From NCBI RefSeq assembly GCF_000001735.4, contig NC_003076.8:2046001-2110000 (forward strand): a stretch of DNA of 64,000 nt. Direction: 5' to 3'. The stretch's first letter is position 1. Each line of letters starts with the position of its first letter. This document shows positions 1 through 13,369 of this stretch, piece after piece. The stretch is from Arabidopsis thaliana (lineage: Eukaryota; Streptophyta; Magnoliopsida; Brassicales; Brassicaceae). The notes beneath the pieces were generated by a model, which saw nothing but the letters and a program-made list of their open reading frames with translations, searched no databases and had not been told where the DNA came from. The position numbers and the translations under genes are program-made.

Positions 1-862
1 CTCACTTCAGATTTTATTTGGCTCACGTTTTTCCAAATCTACTTTTGGGTGTAACTTAAATCAAGTGCTCACATTCCATGTACTATATGTATAACGAGAA
101 AATTATTATGTAGTTGTAAGTTTGATATAAGGACGAAAATTTCTCTATTTTGTCTTTTCAGGACATCTGATCATTCTATTAATTTAATGAGAAAAATGAA
201 TGTTTTGTCTTGTTTAACATTTGTTTTGTTTGGTTTGTCAAACATGTGTGGATGATGCATCAACAACACTAACACGAACCACTACAATAAAGGCTCAACC
301 ACTGAAACGAAATGTAAACAACAATTCCGCCTCTAAAAACATTCCTGATAAAATTAAGCCTTGAACCAAAATGAAAGAAAATACAACAATATAATTAAGC
401 CAGAAAATGAAGTTCATAACCAAAAATAAATAAATAAACGTAATCTATAACCGACCTTACAAAAAAACACAAAATCTTGATCTACTATTTTATTCCAAAC
501 CTCAAAAAAATATCTCAAAATCGACAAATCTCAAACCCTAGAAATTTTGAGAAAAATCATTTGTTTAAAAGGGAATTTAAAATGGATGTCAAAACGACGT
601 CAAACACACATGTTATGCCGTTTATTAATTAACTCAGTATTACCATTATGAGTGGGCGTTTTTAATCATTGGGCCCTTTTATTTCTCTTACATTGGTTTA
701 AACTATGTTCATTTTGTGGCCTTGTGGGCTTTTATTAAAGTTTGACCCTTTTTGTTGATATTTGACTTTCTTTTGTATGATAAATTCTCAATCAAATCTC
801 TGAGCTTTCAGATATACTCTGATAGAGAAGAAGAAGAAGAAGAAGAGATCAGCTGAGCAACA
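1..862. other. Intergenic DNA and promoter of the TMCO1-like gene
   Basis: No coding region is supported here. The sequence is AT-rich. Near 535 there is an AAACCCTA telo-box-like motif. Between 652 and 730 there are three GGGC-type motifs (GTGGGCG, TTGGGCCC, GTGGGCT), the kind of site II element bound by TCP factors in promoters of housekeeping plant genes. A GAA-rich purine tract at about 827-846 lies just before the start codon at 863 and is probably 5' leader. The regulatory reading is inferred from motifs only. Confidence 0.5.
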
Positions 863-1453
863 ATGGCCACCGCGATACCTCTCTTCGCCTCTTTCAAGTA
901 TGCCGATAGTCTCACCGTCGTTGGAATCTCTTTCTGCACGGCGTTGGTCTGCGAAGCAATCTCATGGATCCTAATCTATCGCACAAGCTCTTACAAATCG
1001 TTGAAATCTTCCATTGACAAAGCCTCTAAGAAGCTTGAGACGATGAAGACAGATAATCCTTCCTCGAAGCTAACAAACAAGAAATCGAAGACGAAGAAGA
1101 TAGATCGCGTTGAATCCAGCTTAAAGGAATCGAGCAGAGATCTATCACTCTTCAAGTTTAAATCTGGTGCCGTTGTGGCTTTGGTTCTCTTTGTCGTGTT
1201 TGGATTGTTGAATTCGCTTTTCGAAGGGAAAGTGGTAGCGAAGCTTCCGTTTCATCCGATTACGATTGTGAGGAAGATGAGTCATAGAGGATTGAAAGGC
1301 GATGATTCCACTGATTGTTCCATGGCTTTTCTTTATCTGCTTTGTTCTATTAGTATAAGGACTAATCTGCAGAAGTTCTTGGGTTTCTCTCCACCTAGAG
1401 GAGCTGCTGGTGCTGGTGGTTTGTTCCCAATGCCTGATCCAAAGACCAATTGA
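863..1453 (+). CDS. TMCO1-like ER membrane protein (DUF106 family)
   Basis: Single-exon gene for a 196-residue membrane protein. A first hydrophobic segment lies at about residues 16-39. It is followed by a charged Lys-rich stretch likely to form a coiled coil (about 45-95), a second strong membrane segment at about 102-122 (GAVVALVLFVVFGLL), and a weaker third one near 150-170. Length and layout match TMCO1/DUF106 proteins. In animals TMCO1 is an ER calcium-load-activated channel and part of an ER translocon complex, related to the Get1/EMC3/Oxa1 insertase superfamily. The ATG follows a purine-rich leader and is the first in frame. It converges with the kinesin gene downstream. I recall it as At5g06660. 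The calcium-channel role is family knowledge and not visible in the sequence. Confidence 0.88.
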   Translation: MATAIPLFASFKYADSLTVVGISFCTALVCEAISWILIYRTSSYKSLKSSIDKASKKLETMKTDNPSSKLTNKKSKTKKIDRVESSLKESSRDLSLFKFKSGAVVALVLFVVFGLLNSLFEGKVVAKLPFHPITIVRKMSHRGLKGDDSTDCSMAFLYLLCSISIRTNLQKFLGFSPPRGAAGAGGLFPMPDPKTN

Positions 1454-2242
1454 TCAGGTTTGATCTGATGATGAATTGGATTCTGGATTCTTAGCTCGTT
1501 GTTACTCTGAAATTTTCATAGATAACTTCAATGCTCTGATGTAGTGGTGTTGTTTTCAGTTCGTTTGATGAGAAACACTTTCAAAGTTTCGAGTTTTGAG
1601 TTTTCTTCTAGTATGAGGTTTGGATTTGGATCCCTTAACATGATCTACTCCTTTTCAAATTCAGTCTTGATTATTGTGTGTTCAAGTCCTTTTCATATGC
1701 TTTGACATCTTTCTAATCATTTGTACACCAAAAGGCTTGAGTTTTCATGCGTATGGATTGTTTGGAGACTGAAATGAGAGGTTAGTGAAAGATGTAGGTA
1801 ATAAGAGTACACATGGATAGGGTTTTGTCAAGTGTAATGGGTAAGTTACAGAGAGGCTCAGGTCATATCCTCAGCAATGTAAGACTTGTTAGTTATTGAA
1901 TATTTGCATCGTAGTACTTGTCTATGCTTATAACTAGTGATTGGCAATGGTAATCTGATCAGCTGGAAAGTCCTAAATGGTGTAAAGATACCATAATCAA
2001 AAGATATGCAGGGTTCCTCCAGCTAAGCTCCCATGTTGAACTTGGTTAGCCTTTTGTGTATATTGATTACAGAACATAAAATATTTGCTTAGCGAATCGC
2101 AAGTTAGAGGATTCAAAGAACTACTTTGCACAAAAGATTTTCCTTGAGGATACTGCCAAAGTATTATCAACAAGCAAAAAAATCAAGCCCAAGAAGGAAA
2201 TGAGAATTTACAAACTCAAAATCACGAATGTCAAATCATAAC
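1454..2242. other. Convergent 3' intergenic region
   Basis: This tail-to-tail spacer lies between the TMCO1-like stop and the kinesin stop. The T-rich part after 1454 should contain the 3' UTR of the first gene. I see no further ORF, RNA gene or repeat. Confidence 0.5.
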
Positions 2243-5200
2243 TTAAGTCCCAAAATGCTCGATTCTTGTCTCTGATACTGAATCAGACAAACCTGAATTA
2301 GCAGCTCCTTGGGATCTCAACTTGGCAACAAGACCCCACATATTAGCAAGTTCATTCTCTAGATACGCTTCCCTTTGTTTCGACTCTTCTACTGTTCTTT
2401 GTAGCTCGGCTTCCCTCTGAATTTTTTCAATGAGAGCAGCTTCGAATGAAACTTCACGTTCCTTGCTCACAGTCAGTTCTCTCTTCAGTTCCATCAACGA
2501 GTTTTCTTGCTCTTTCCTCTTTGAAACACTCTCCCTTCTTCCATTCCTCAGGTTTCCTGTCTTTCCCTGTGGTGTTGTAACAGAGCTCTTCTGCACTGCT
2601 GCCAGATCAGCTGCTAGTCTCTCGTTGTGATTCATAAGTCTTGCTATTTCCTCAGACAATGCCTTGAGCTCAATAGCAGCCGCTGAAGCAAGCTCTTTCG
2701 CATATGAACTCTCTTCAGCTAGTTTCTTGTTTCGGATTTCTAGTTGTTCATTCAGTTCACTTAGTTCTGCAGCTTTCAGTTTAAGCTCTTCAATCTCAAA
2801 TGCCTGGTATGTCTCATTCAGGTAGTGAATAAAATGTTCAGATTTTCATATAATCAAAGTATAAGGGGAAAATCTTCACAATAACATGTTGTGAAGTATA
2901 TGTGAATTTTCACCTGTGCTTCTATGACTTTTTCTTCATTTTTGTTTGGCGATTGAGAAGATTGTTGCATGTGACATGTGACCGAGTTGATATCTCCCAG
3001 TTCCAGGGCGTCAGAGAGCTGCTGCTTTAGGTTTGCAACCTCTTCTTGCAAATCTTCACAGAAACTTGTCTGCAGAAAAGAGTTGATCAGTTAGATAATT
3101 CTCTGAAATGTCTGCGCACTAGCTTCAAAGGTTCCTAAATACGCTGGAACTGCGGAAAGAGACGGTGTATTATCTGAACCTTTTCGGTGAGTTGTTCCTG
3201 AATGATACGATTATCTGCAGCTTTAACCTGTAAATTAAATGAATACTGAGTAAAAAGAGTCCTAATCCTTAACAGATCATATCGAGCTAAATAAGATATA
3301 TAGTTGCAGGTAGGTTATATAGCAAAGCCATCTAGGTGCAGTATCAATTAAGAGCTGAAGTATTGTGTAAAGAGAGAGAGTTTCAGCAGCACCTCGAGTT
3401 CAAAACATTTCTCATTTAGTTGAGCCCTCATTTCAGAAACAGCCTGAAGATAAGAGCGACTCACATGAGAGAAAATCCAACCTCAAACAAATGTCAGAAC
3501 AAGAAGCACAAGGCTACTGTGTGATGTTTGAAAAAGATAATCGACCTGCACGATATCAGATTTATCCAATTCATCATGTGATGCTATAACAAAATCCAGT
3601 ATTTGTTTCCCCAACGTAGCAATCTGGTCGTTCTTTGCCTTGATGTCGCCATTGAGGTTTATAATCTCTGCCTGCATAAAACCAAAGACAACCAGGAAAG
3701 TAAATATCTGCAGAATTTGATCCAAAATATGATAAAGATCATAAACAGATCGCAAAGATTACTTTAATTTCTTCATTTTGAGGGGCTTTGGCAGCCTCTT
3801 CTGACAACAGTTTAAAAGACCTTGATTGTTGTGCCATCTCCTCTGATAAAGTCTTTTGCTGTTCCCTCAGTATTTCCATCTGGTCGATCATTTTTATTCT
3901 AGTCTGGGAACAAGTACACAATGCCTTAAAATCGTACATCACTTGTTCAAAAGAAAGCTCAAGAACTGTGAAAAAATCTCAATGTACCTCAGGTGTCTCA
4001 ATCTCATGAAAACTGTCTTCATGAGCTTCTCTATTCTCCATAGTCTCTATAATTTGATCTGCCAATGCGGAGCCTTCTGAAAGTCTAGATTCTGTATGAA
4101 AATCACTGCCTTCTCCTTGAGGAGTTGACGGTGTACTGTTGGACTTGACTGCACTCGACTTGTCACTGAGGCTTGATCCCCCCAAACTGCTGTCTTTTTT
4201 CTGATAGTAAACAGTAATGAGAGTAAAGGTGGCAAAAGAGAGACCCCCAAAAAAGAAAAAAGAAAATCTAACTAAGAGGAAATGAAGCTGTGTGATAAGG
4301 AGCATAATTTTTATAAAGCACATACGAATGCTAGATATATGATGCGCAGGAGACTGTATACAACAGTATAGTAAACAGTAATGAGAATAATGAGAGTAAA
4401 GGCTATGATGTTGAGGAAAATGCTCCGATTTAAACAAGAGAAGCCAACGGTAAAAGTTTATCAAAGCATATAAATTCTACAATCAAATGTGTACCTTAAT
4501 TTTCAACCAGTTCAGTAGGCCATGCTTCCTTGTCTTCTTTTCTTCTATAAACGCATCATCTATAATCTCAGGAGTCCCTTCACGAGAAACATACAATTCA
4601 AGGTTCTCATCATCTGTCAAGTCGCGCCTCTTATGCGGTAGGTAAGCAAGCTGGCCATGCATTATCAACTAAGATCAGCCAAAAAAATAGTAATTGGCAG
4701 ACATGATTTTGGGAAATGAAGAGTTATGTTTTATATTGTTTTGTAAAATAGGTCTAGGCTAGAAAAGTGATTCTACCTCCTCTTCTCCGAATGAGTGTCT
4801 CCTCCGAGGATCAGCACGATAAGAAAACCGCGATGTTTGTGGAGTTTTATTAGACACGAGAATTAGTTTTGTCAGCCTTTGGATTCGACTCAAGAGAGCT
4901 GCTTTAGCATCTTCCTCTTCTTCTAGCTTTTATAATCACATCAAAAGAAAATCATGCAAAGCAGATTTCAAGTCTCCACAAACTGAAGCTTGGTACAGTA
5001 AAAGTATCATTGGTTTGTTGAAAACATTTAAACAGGGGTCAATGCAGAAAAACATACTTTCTGCTTCAGGAGAACAATGTCGATATCATCTCCACTGATA
5101 TCCTTTAGCTGAGAAACTGGTTTAATTCCTTGTTTAAGCTGTTCCAGCTCCTCCTTGAGTTGGCGAATCTCGTATTGGTACTTCTTGATCAATGATTTCT

Positions 5201-8200
5201 CATCAATTATCTGTAGTTTTATAAGGTTAGAAATCCAGAATGAATCTTCAGTACAGACATGCACTAAGCTAAAAGGATAGATGTAAACTAAGACCTTGTT
5301 CTGTGCGGCTTGAATCTCAATATGCTTTGCACGATGAGCAAACTTCAATGTGTTGTGTGTTTCTTCAGAGTTGCTTGATGCAGGTGTCACTGTACATATG
5401 AGCTATCATATTCCAGATGGAACAATCAATCAGTTAAATCGATCATAACAATTGTTTTCTGCTGCCTATGTTCATGTTGTGTGTGTCATTAATTGGAACA
5501 AGAAGCTAAAACAGATCTCTGACAACACTTACAGATACACGTCCATGACCACTCAGTGAGGACTCAAGCAGTCTGGTTAATTTAGAGTCCCTATATGGTA
5601 CATGACTAGCCCTTCTATCTGTAAGCTTTGATATTACCTACAAAATTGCAAAAGAACGTACCAACTTCAGCTTTTGGGAGATTACTTAACATAATGACTG
5701 GAAGGCAAAAAAAACCAACCAAGCTTTTCAGCTGTAAAGGAGGTGGAAAAAGCCAAAGAAGTTCTTAAATTTCAACTAAATTCGAAAAACTATTGTTGCT
5801 TGGGAAAAACAGTGAGAACCAAGAACTCACGGTCCCTAAAGTTAGCAAACTTTTATTTATATAAGACCCTTCCTTGCGCCTTAAACCGCTGGTTTCAGCT
5901 TTTGAGCTCTCAGAACCTGCCAGGTCAATGAGGTTCTGCAGATATAAGTGAAATTATGAGCAGTTAATCAGTTGTTCACCTTTAAGTGTTCAAAGAGTGC
6001 AACAATAAACAGTTTATATAGTTGATTATGCTCCAGAGTTGAAGAAAAAGTAAGCTATAACCGAACATAAAATTACAGGATAAGAACAAAGATGTTATAC
6101 CAGCTGCGAGAGGTGTACTGCTCCACCTTCATTATTGTCACCCAAGGGACTACTCTCTATAGTCTGCAACCAAACCAGTTATAACATCTTTCAAAAACTT
6201 TACTGATAGATATGAAAAGACAGCCAAACTGTATACTTACATTACTAAACAGGGGAAAGCAAAATCAAATAAATAAATCTATCTATGCTTTGAAAGAGAA
6301 AAATAAACATACCAGGGTAAACATTGTATGGCTTCGGCTGCTGAGCAAATTAAAACTTGTGGATCCAATATGTCGGTGCTCTGTCATCAAACGAAAATTT
6401 AATCAAGATGACTTGCATGATAAACATAAGAATGAAGAAAAAAAGTAGTAGATTTAAGAGAAGGATTAAGAATGAAGTGAAAATACTAGAATCAAGAAAG
6501 AGATGCTAGTCTTCAGAATTGCTATCTCATATCACATAAAATACCCCAACTGGTAAAGGAAACACTTTCTGACAAAGAAATCTTATGAAAATTTACATGG
6601 AAATGCCTACCTTCTCCAGCTGCTATGAGAGAAAGCACATGAGCAGGGGACAGAACAACCTCTTCTTTAATCCCTTCAATATAGGTTCCCTATAATCAGC
6701 AATAAAGAGAGAATCAGTGCAGAATTTAAGAGGGAAAGACACTTAATGCAATAGAGGTAGTCATGTTTATTCTAAAATTCTTAGCCCAACCAATAGTCAA
6801 CAGGTACAAATCTAGTATACTTGAATAAAAAATGTGATCCAGAACATTCAAATATAGATAGATAATCATGCCACTTTGCACATTATTTGCAGGATCTCAG
6901 AGAATTTCATTTATATTAAAATGGAACAAGTACTTTCATGCATCTAGCCGAGAAAAGATGTATCCTCTAATTAAACAAAAATGGTGTGCTAGGATTTAGG
7001 ATTCTATAATGAATATAGTCCCAACAAAGATATTATGAGACAGTGAAATCCGCGCTAAGCATGTTACCAACAGAAAGTAAATAAGAGGATCAAATGCTGA
7101 AACAAGTACCTGCTCATCTTCTCTGATCCTCAAATTTTGTCCTGCTGGATTCAACAAATCATTGACAACCTGAAGCAAAATGAACCCTAGGGATATTAAG
7201 AAAAATCAAAACCAGAATCTGACTATCAATCAACACCACTGGTAAAGTTGACGGGAGGGAAGAAAAGCAGGCAGTGAGTAGCACCTCGTTATAAATTTCA
7301 AAGTAGGAAACACGTAGGAGAAATTCTCGCCTTGGTGTCTGCGAGAAAAATGAAAAGTGTGATTTAACTAGCACTTAGGCCAGGACATTCGACTAATCAA
7401 CATCCTAAGAAGTACCTCTTGTATAATGCTGAAAGCATCTTTCACGGCTAATGGTATTATACCAGGAGATCTTTGGTTCCCCTGACATTTGAACCAAACA
7501 AAACTTTCTTCATGAGATAAAATAGTTCTTATTTCATGCACATCTTTAAAGGTAAACATGGACTCTACAATGAAGTGTGTAAGATCATCCGGCATTAGGG
7601 CAGGGCCATGTATTGATCATGGCTGTCATAAGTGAAAAATTATAGAAGGTTGCAAAGTGTAAAGCAAAGAACTAACTTAAAGAGTGCAGCCATATGCTAA
7701 ATTTAGTAAAAGAAAAGGCTTTCTAGGGTCAACAAAGAAACCCTAACTAGAAGGAATAGCCAAATATCTAATATAAACGATATATCTTAGGATTCAAACA
7801 TCGAGTTCTATTGCTAATCATTATGGCTACTAAAGGAGAGAAACTTTGTTCCTGAACTACTCAGTGATTTAGCCAGAAAAGAAGGAAGAGGTAAATGACT
7901 CTCTGACAGATAAGCATTGTCTGGGATGACACATTGAAGTACATTGTACAAGGTAGTAACCTAATACGTTCTATTATAATAAGATGAAAAGCAAGAAATA
8001 ACATGATTAGTGAATCTTACATGCATTGTATGAGTTTTCCCACTGCTTGTCACTCCATATGCGAAAATGGTCCCTGTGGTTGAATTAACACTCAAAGTCA
8101 CTACAATAAAATCAAATTGGCAAGAAAATCTAACTTAAAGTTGTTCTAGAGACTAGAACAAGCACTAGATAGAGTTTGGCAACTCAAAGATCTCATTTTC

Positions 8201-9019
8201 TAAATGAATGGTCATGCAACTGTTCATGGTACTGTAGCTCGGGTAAGCTTGATACTAAAAATATCTTTTTCTCTTCTAAGAATAAAGTCTTAACTAGAGA
8301 GGGCAATAATAAGTGTTTAGTCCATACCATTGACCCCCGCCATAGCACCATTAACGACATGCTGAGCAGCAACATCATAGACATTGCGTGTAGTCGTAGT
8401 AGGCCCGAAAACACGATCTGCAAGAAAGGACAACAGAAATTTCAAGAAAAAATATGGCAGATTGGACCTTGATATCTAGTTTAATTTAGGTCTTGATTCA
8501 TGATGCATGAAACTTCAATCCATTCCACAGAACAAGATTTATGATGGTTACAGAAACTCATGAAGTCATGAACACTAGTCAAACTGTTAAGACTAACCAT
8601 AGGCATAAGCTATTGATTGATTATTCTCATTCCGCACTATCGTTTCCCCATCTGCATACCATGCAATCTCCTCTCCTTTCCGGATTTCCCTTGGACTAAG
8701 TGAAGCATAAACCAATGTCAACAATCCACAGAACAAACATATAAAACTAAAGTGTTTGAATCCTACACAAAAGAAATCAACATATTCACCTGAGTGGACG
8801 AAAACGCACAGTGACAGTGACATTTTCTTTGGACTGCAAAGGCTTAGGTGGTAACTGAGGCTTGCTTCGAACCGATGAAGAAGTAGGGGAGCTATGGCTA
8901 TCTACAGACGCCTCTTGATAAAGTTTTGAAGACGAGGTTGTTGAAGATGCAGAGGACTCAACAGTCTTTAACTTGCTAAATCCACCATTTCTAGTCTTTG
9001 ATACTTGTTTAGATCCCAT
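2243..9019 (-). CDS. KIN-7 family kinesin-like motor protein, 23 coding exons
   Basis: Join on the minus strand: 8790-9019, 8598-8695, 8328-8417, 8021-8073, 7416-7481, 7285-7338, 7110-7169, 6611-6689, 6313-6380, 6101-6163, 5831-5935, 5533-5637, 5295-5402, 5058-5210, 4777-4926, 4495-4650, 3988-4200, 3763-3903, 3546-3671, 3393-3443, 3180-3227, 2914-3069, 2243-2803. All introns are GT-AG, giving 977 residues. The first ~65 residues are Ser-rich and basic, so a transit peptide is possible. The motor runs from about 66 to 393: P-loop GVTSSGKT (146-153), switch I NLLSSRSH (254-261), switch [10 protein letters not shown] (289-296). The rest is Glu/Lys/Gln-rich coiled coil, ending EHFGT. An N-terminal motor with a long coiled coil, and the [21 protein letters not shown] block, fit KIN-7 (CENP-E-like) plus-end-directed kinesins. 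I recall At5g06670. Cargo and cell location are not visible. Confidence 0.9.
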
Positions 9020-10740
9020 CACAAAACCAAATTCAAACTTCGAGTGACTGAAAAAATGAAGAAAGTACAAAACTTTATCAAGTACAGACTGAAACCAAGC
9101 TAACGGAATTATGCTCGACTGTGTAATGAGCTAAAGATTCCTTTTTTTTTGTCAAACTGAGCTAAAGATTCCAAATTGTCATAGAGCAACTTGCAAATTG
9201 ACAGGAAAGCAATGAAATTGGGAGTTTACAAAGCTCAATCGGTAAGCGAGTGAGAGAATCACAATGAGAGGAATAAGAGAATTACGGAAATGCCACGAGC
9301 TTCGAACACTTGGGTTAGGTCGAAAATTGCAATAAAAGAGAAGAAGAGAGGCAAGTGGGTACTAACTCAATGTAGCATCACCGCCGCTAAAAGCCGAATC
9401 GCATGCAAAGGATTATGATGATGCAAGAGAGAGTGAGTGATTACGTAGAAGAAGAAGAAGAAGAGGAACTTAAAGAAGAGAAAAGCATAATCATCATTAA
9501 AAGAGTAATTAGTTAGATGATTGCGATTGTTGTGTAAAAGAGTGTTTACTTTTTAATAATAATCTCTCGCTTGCCTTTGAAGTTTGAAGTGATAATACCC
9601 GAGTTTCAATTGTTTATTCGTTCTTCTCTTAAACTGTAATCACCAAAACATCATTAAGAGATAAAGATAAGAGAAGAATCGTATACGTACACATGTACAA
9701 TTGTACGTATTTGCCTTCACGGATTTTTCTATGTCATAAATAGCTATAAACTTCTAAACTTTTGTTGTTGAATCAATTATGATTAGATAAGGAAGTAAAT
9801 TGGTGTGAAAAAGATAAAGATATGGAAATGATAGTAAAGTAGTGTATATATATAAATGGTGTGCAATCTGTAACAAACAGAATATAGAGAAATTAATTAG
9901 TGAAAAAAGTAGAAAGTGATTGTTACAGGGAATATTTTTCCACATACGTAAAAATAGGTCTAATATTTTTACTTTTTAATTCCGATCTTGTACTTTTCTT
10001 TTTACAATTGATTAAAGTGGAAATAAGCTTCCTTTATTTTCATCTTCATTGATGAAAATAATGAGTAGAGAAACATTTTACTACCTAAAATGAGTAGAGA
10101 AATCATTCCTCTATTCAGAGAACAAATGTCTAAAATGAACTGTTTTTATTATTTTGCTCAATAAATACATAAATTTGGTAGATAAAACCAAATAATCTTT
10201 TTTAAATGCTAGTTAATTTTTTAAAAAAGTATACATTTTTATTGGTACCTTTTATTGTGAATTAAATATTATGAGGTTTTTTCATATTTATATATTTCTT
10301 TATTAATTTTAAAATGGAAAATTCTCAAAATTCCATTAAACAAAAAAATTCTACGTAACATATCAATTAACTTGTGAACTTTTTTTTAATTCAAACATTA
10401 TTTTTCTCCGTTGTTTCAAATAATATATTTGAAATAAAACTTATAACAAAAAAAATGAGAAGATATTTTGCATAATGTTTTTTTATTCCAATGTTTTTGG
10501 ATTTCAACATATGTATTCAATTGCCCGCCGAGGAAAAATAATTACATAGCTCTAAAGTCCAAAAGAAGCCCAATCTTTTTTTATTCGTTCACTCACTACT
10601 CTCTTCACTCGCCCAAACTCTGCAAAACCTCTTTCGATTTCAAAAATCAAATTCACCAAAAAAACTTCGAAGAACAAAAAAAATCCAAAAAAAGGTGAAA
10701 TCGAAGAAGAAGAAAAAAAAGGCAAAAGCTTGAATTGATT
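9020..10740. other. Divergent promoter region between the kinesin and GCP3 genes
   Basis: Head-to-head spacer. The kinesin 5' leader probably extends to about 9480; a GAAGAA-rich stretch at 9450-9480 reads TTCTTC in its sense direction. From 9930 to 10460 the DNA is very AT-rich with no ORF worth calling. The last ~60 bases before 10741 are A-rich with GAAGAAG runs, typical of a plant leader for GCP3. Confidence 0.5.
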
Positions 10741-13369
10741 ATGGAAGACGACGATCAGCAGAAGGCTGCAGATCTAGTACAAGAGCTTGTTCTTCGTCTC
10801 GTCTCACAAAACCCTCAAACCCCTAATCTCGATCCCAATTCTCCCGCCTTCCTCAAAACCCTTCGTTACGCTTTTCGTATCCTCTCTAGTCGTCTTACTC
10901 CTTCCGTCCTCCCTGACGCCACCGCTATCGCTGAGTCTCTCAAACGCCGTCTCGCTACTCAGGGTAAGTCCTCCGACGCACTCGCTTTTGCCGATCTCTA
11001 CACTAAGTTCGCTTCCAAAACTGGACCTGGCAGTGTCAATAACAAATGGGCTCTTGTTTATTTGCTTAAAATTGTTTCTGACGATCGTAAATCGGCTATA
11101 AATGGTCTTGATTCCTCGGTTTTGTTACCTAATTTGGGGATTGGTGATACTGGTAATGGGGTTTTGAGCCGTGGAGAGGCTAAGAAGAAGGATTGGAGTA
11201 ATGGGGTTTTGTTGGTTAGTAAAGATCCTGAGAATTTGAGGGATATTGCGTTTAGAGAGTATGCCATTTTGGTTAAGGAAGAGAATGAAGTGACGGAGGA
11301 GGTTCTAGTGAGGGATGTTTTGTATGCTAGCCAAGGAATTGATGGGAAATATGTCAAATTTAACAGTGAAATCGACGGTTATGCCGTGCAGGAGTCTGTT
11401 AAGGTGCCTCGAGCTACGAGGATTATGGTTCGTATGCTCTCTGAGCTTGGTTGGTTGTTTAGAAAGGTTAAGACTTTTATAACTGAGAGTATGGATCGGT
11501 TTCCAGCTGAGGATGTGGGAACTGTTGGGCAAGCGTTTTGTGCGGCGTTGCAAGATGAGCTTTCTGATTATTATAAGTTGTTAGCTGTGCTAGAAGCGCA
11601 GGCCATGAATCCTATTCCTTTGGTTTCTGAATCAGCAAGCTCAAACAATTACCTTTCTTTGAGGAGGTTGTCGGTATGGTTTGCGGAGCCTATGGTGAAA
11701 ATGAGACTGATGGCTGTTTTGGTTGACAAGTGTAAGGTTTTGAGAGGTGGGGCGATGGCTGGGGCTATCCATTTGCACGCACAGCATGGTGATCCGCTTG
11801 TTCATGATTTTATGATGAGTTTGCTTCGATGTGTGTGTTCTCCGCTATTTGAAATGGTGAGAAGTTGGGTTCTAGAAGGGGAGTTGGAAGATACTTTTGG
11901 TGAATTCTTTGTCGTAGGTCAGCCGGTTAAAGTCGATTTGCTTTGGAGAGAAGGCTATAAGCTCCACCCAGCAATGCTTCCATCTTTTATTTCACCAAGT
12001 CTAGCTCAGAGAATTCTGAGAACTGGGAAATCTATAAACTTTCTTCGTGTTTGCTGTGATGACCACGGGTGGGCTGATGCAGCTTCAGAAGCAGCAGCTG
12101 CCTCTGGGACAACAACTAGGCGAGGAGGTCTCGGGTATGGTGAAACAGATGCACTTGAACATCTTGTAACCGAGGCAGCAAAGAGAATCGACAAGCATCT
12201 GTTGGATGTTCTATATAAGAGATATAAATTTAAGGAGCATTGTCTTGCGATTAAGCGTTATTTACTACTTGGTCAAGGTGATTTTGTCCAGTACTTGATG
12301 GATATTGTAGGACCCAAGCTTTCTGAGCCAGCCAATAATATTAGTTCATTTGAGCTAGCTGGGTTTCTTGAGGCTGCAATACGAGCATCAAATGCACAGT
12401 ATGATGACCGTGACATGCTAGACAGATTGAGAGTGAAGATGATGCCTCATGGCAGTGGAGACAGAGGCTGGGATGTATTCTCATTGGAATACGAGGCAAG
12501 GGTTCCATTAGATACCGTGTTTACTGAGTCTGTTTTGTCTAAATACCTGAGAGTGTTCAATTTTCTCTGGAAGTTGAAACGGGTAGAGCATGCTCTTATC
12601 GGAATTTGGAAGACCATGAAACCAAATTGCATCACTTCGAACTCATTTGTTAAGCTTCAAAGTTCGGTGAAGTTGCAATTACTCTCAGCCCTGAGGCGGT
12701 GCCAGGTCCTTTGGAATGAAATGAACCATTTTGTTACTAACTTTCAGTATTACATCATGTTTGAGGTATTGGAGGTATCATGGTCTAATTTCTCAAAAGA
12801 GATGGAAGCTGCTAAAGACCTCGATGATCTCTTGGCAGCGCATGAGAAGTACCTCAACGCCATTGTTGGAAAATCTCTTCTGGGTGAACAGTCACAGACC
12901 ATCCGCGAATCACTTTTCGTCCTGTTTGAGCTTATATTACGGTTCAGGAGTCATGCAGATCGTTTGTATGAAGGAATTCACGAGTTGCAAATAAGGTGTG
13001 TTTTGTCTTTTATATTCAAACAAAAGTAGACCTTAAACTATTGCTCAAACATTTTCCTCTGATTTTAGGGTCACAATTTGATCTCTAATATCACCGATTT
13101 CCTGCAGATCTAAAGAATCAGGACGAGAAAAAAACAAATCGCAAGAGCCCGGTTCATGGATCAGTGAGGGTAGGAAGGGCTTAACACAGCGTGCTGGAGA
13201 ATTTCTACAAAGCATGAGTCAAGATATGGACAGTATTGCAAAGGAATACACATCGTCACTTGATGGATTCCTATCTCTCTTGCCTCTGCAACAATCTGTA
13301 GATCTCAAGTTTCTCTTTTTCCGGCTTGACTTCACTGAGTTCTACAGCCGATTGCATTCCAAAGGATAA
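10741..13369 (+). CDS. GCP3: Gamma-tubulin complex protein 3 (Spc98p homologue)
   Basis: Two coding exons, 10741-12995 and 13108-13369, give 838 residues. GCP3 is a core subunit of the gamma-tubulin ring complex that nucleates microtubules at the nuclear surface, cortex and spindle in acentrosomal plant cells. The first ~180 residues are the GCP3-specific N-terminal part. The GCP N-terminal domain follows (about 190-510, including DLLWREGYKLHPAMLPSFIS). The GCP C-terminal gamma-tubulin-binding domain comes next (about 515-830, including YLRVFNFLWKLKRVEHAL and FQYYIMFEVLEVSW). The intron splits an Arg codon (AG/A) after ELQI, and reading through it would stop within a few codons. ATG 10741 is preferred over an in-frame TTG six bases upstream. 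I recall it as At5g06680 (SPC98). Confidence 0.95.

Noticed and set aside
3979-4464. 161-codon minus-strand frame in the kinesin locus
   Set aside because: Only the part from 3988 to 4200 is an exon. The upstream portion is intron sequence that happens to stay open.
10735-10740. Earlier GCP3 start at a TTG codon
   Set aside because: The in-frame TTG lies six bases before a good ATG. Nuclear plant genes rarely use TTG, and the ATG gives the expected MEDDDQQKAADL start.
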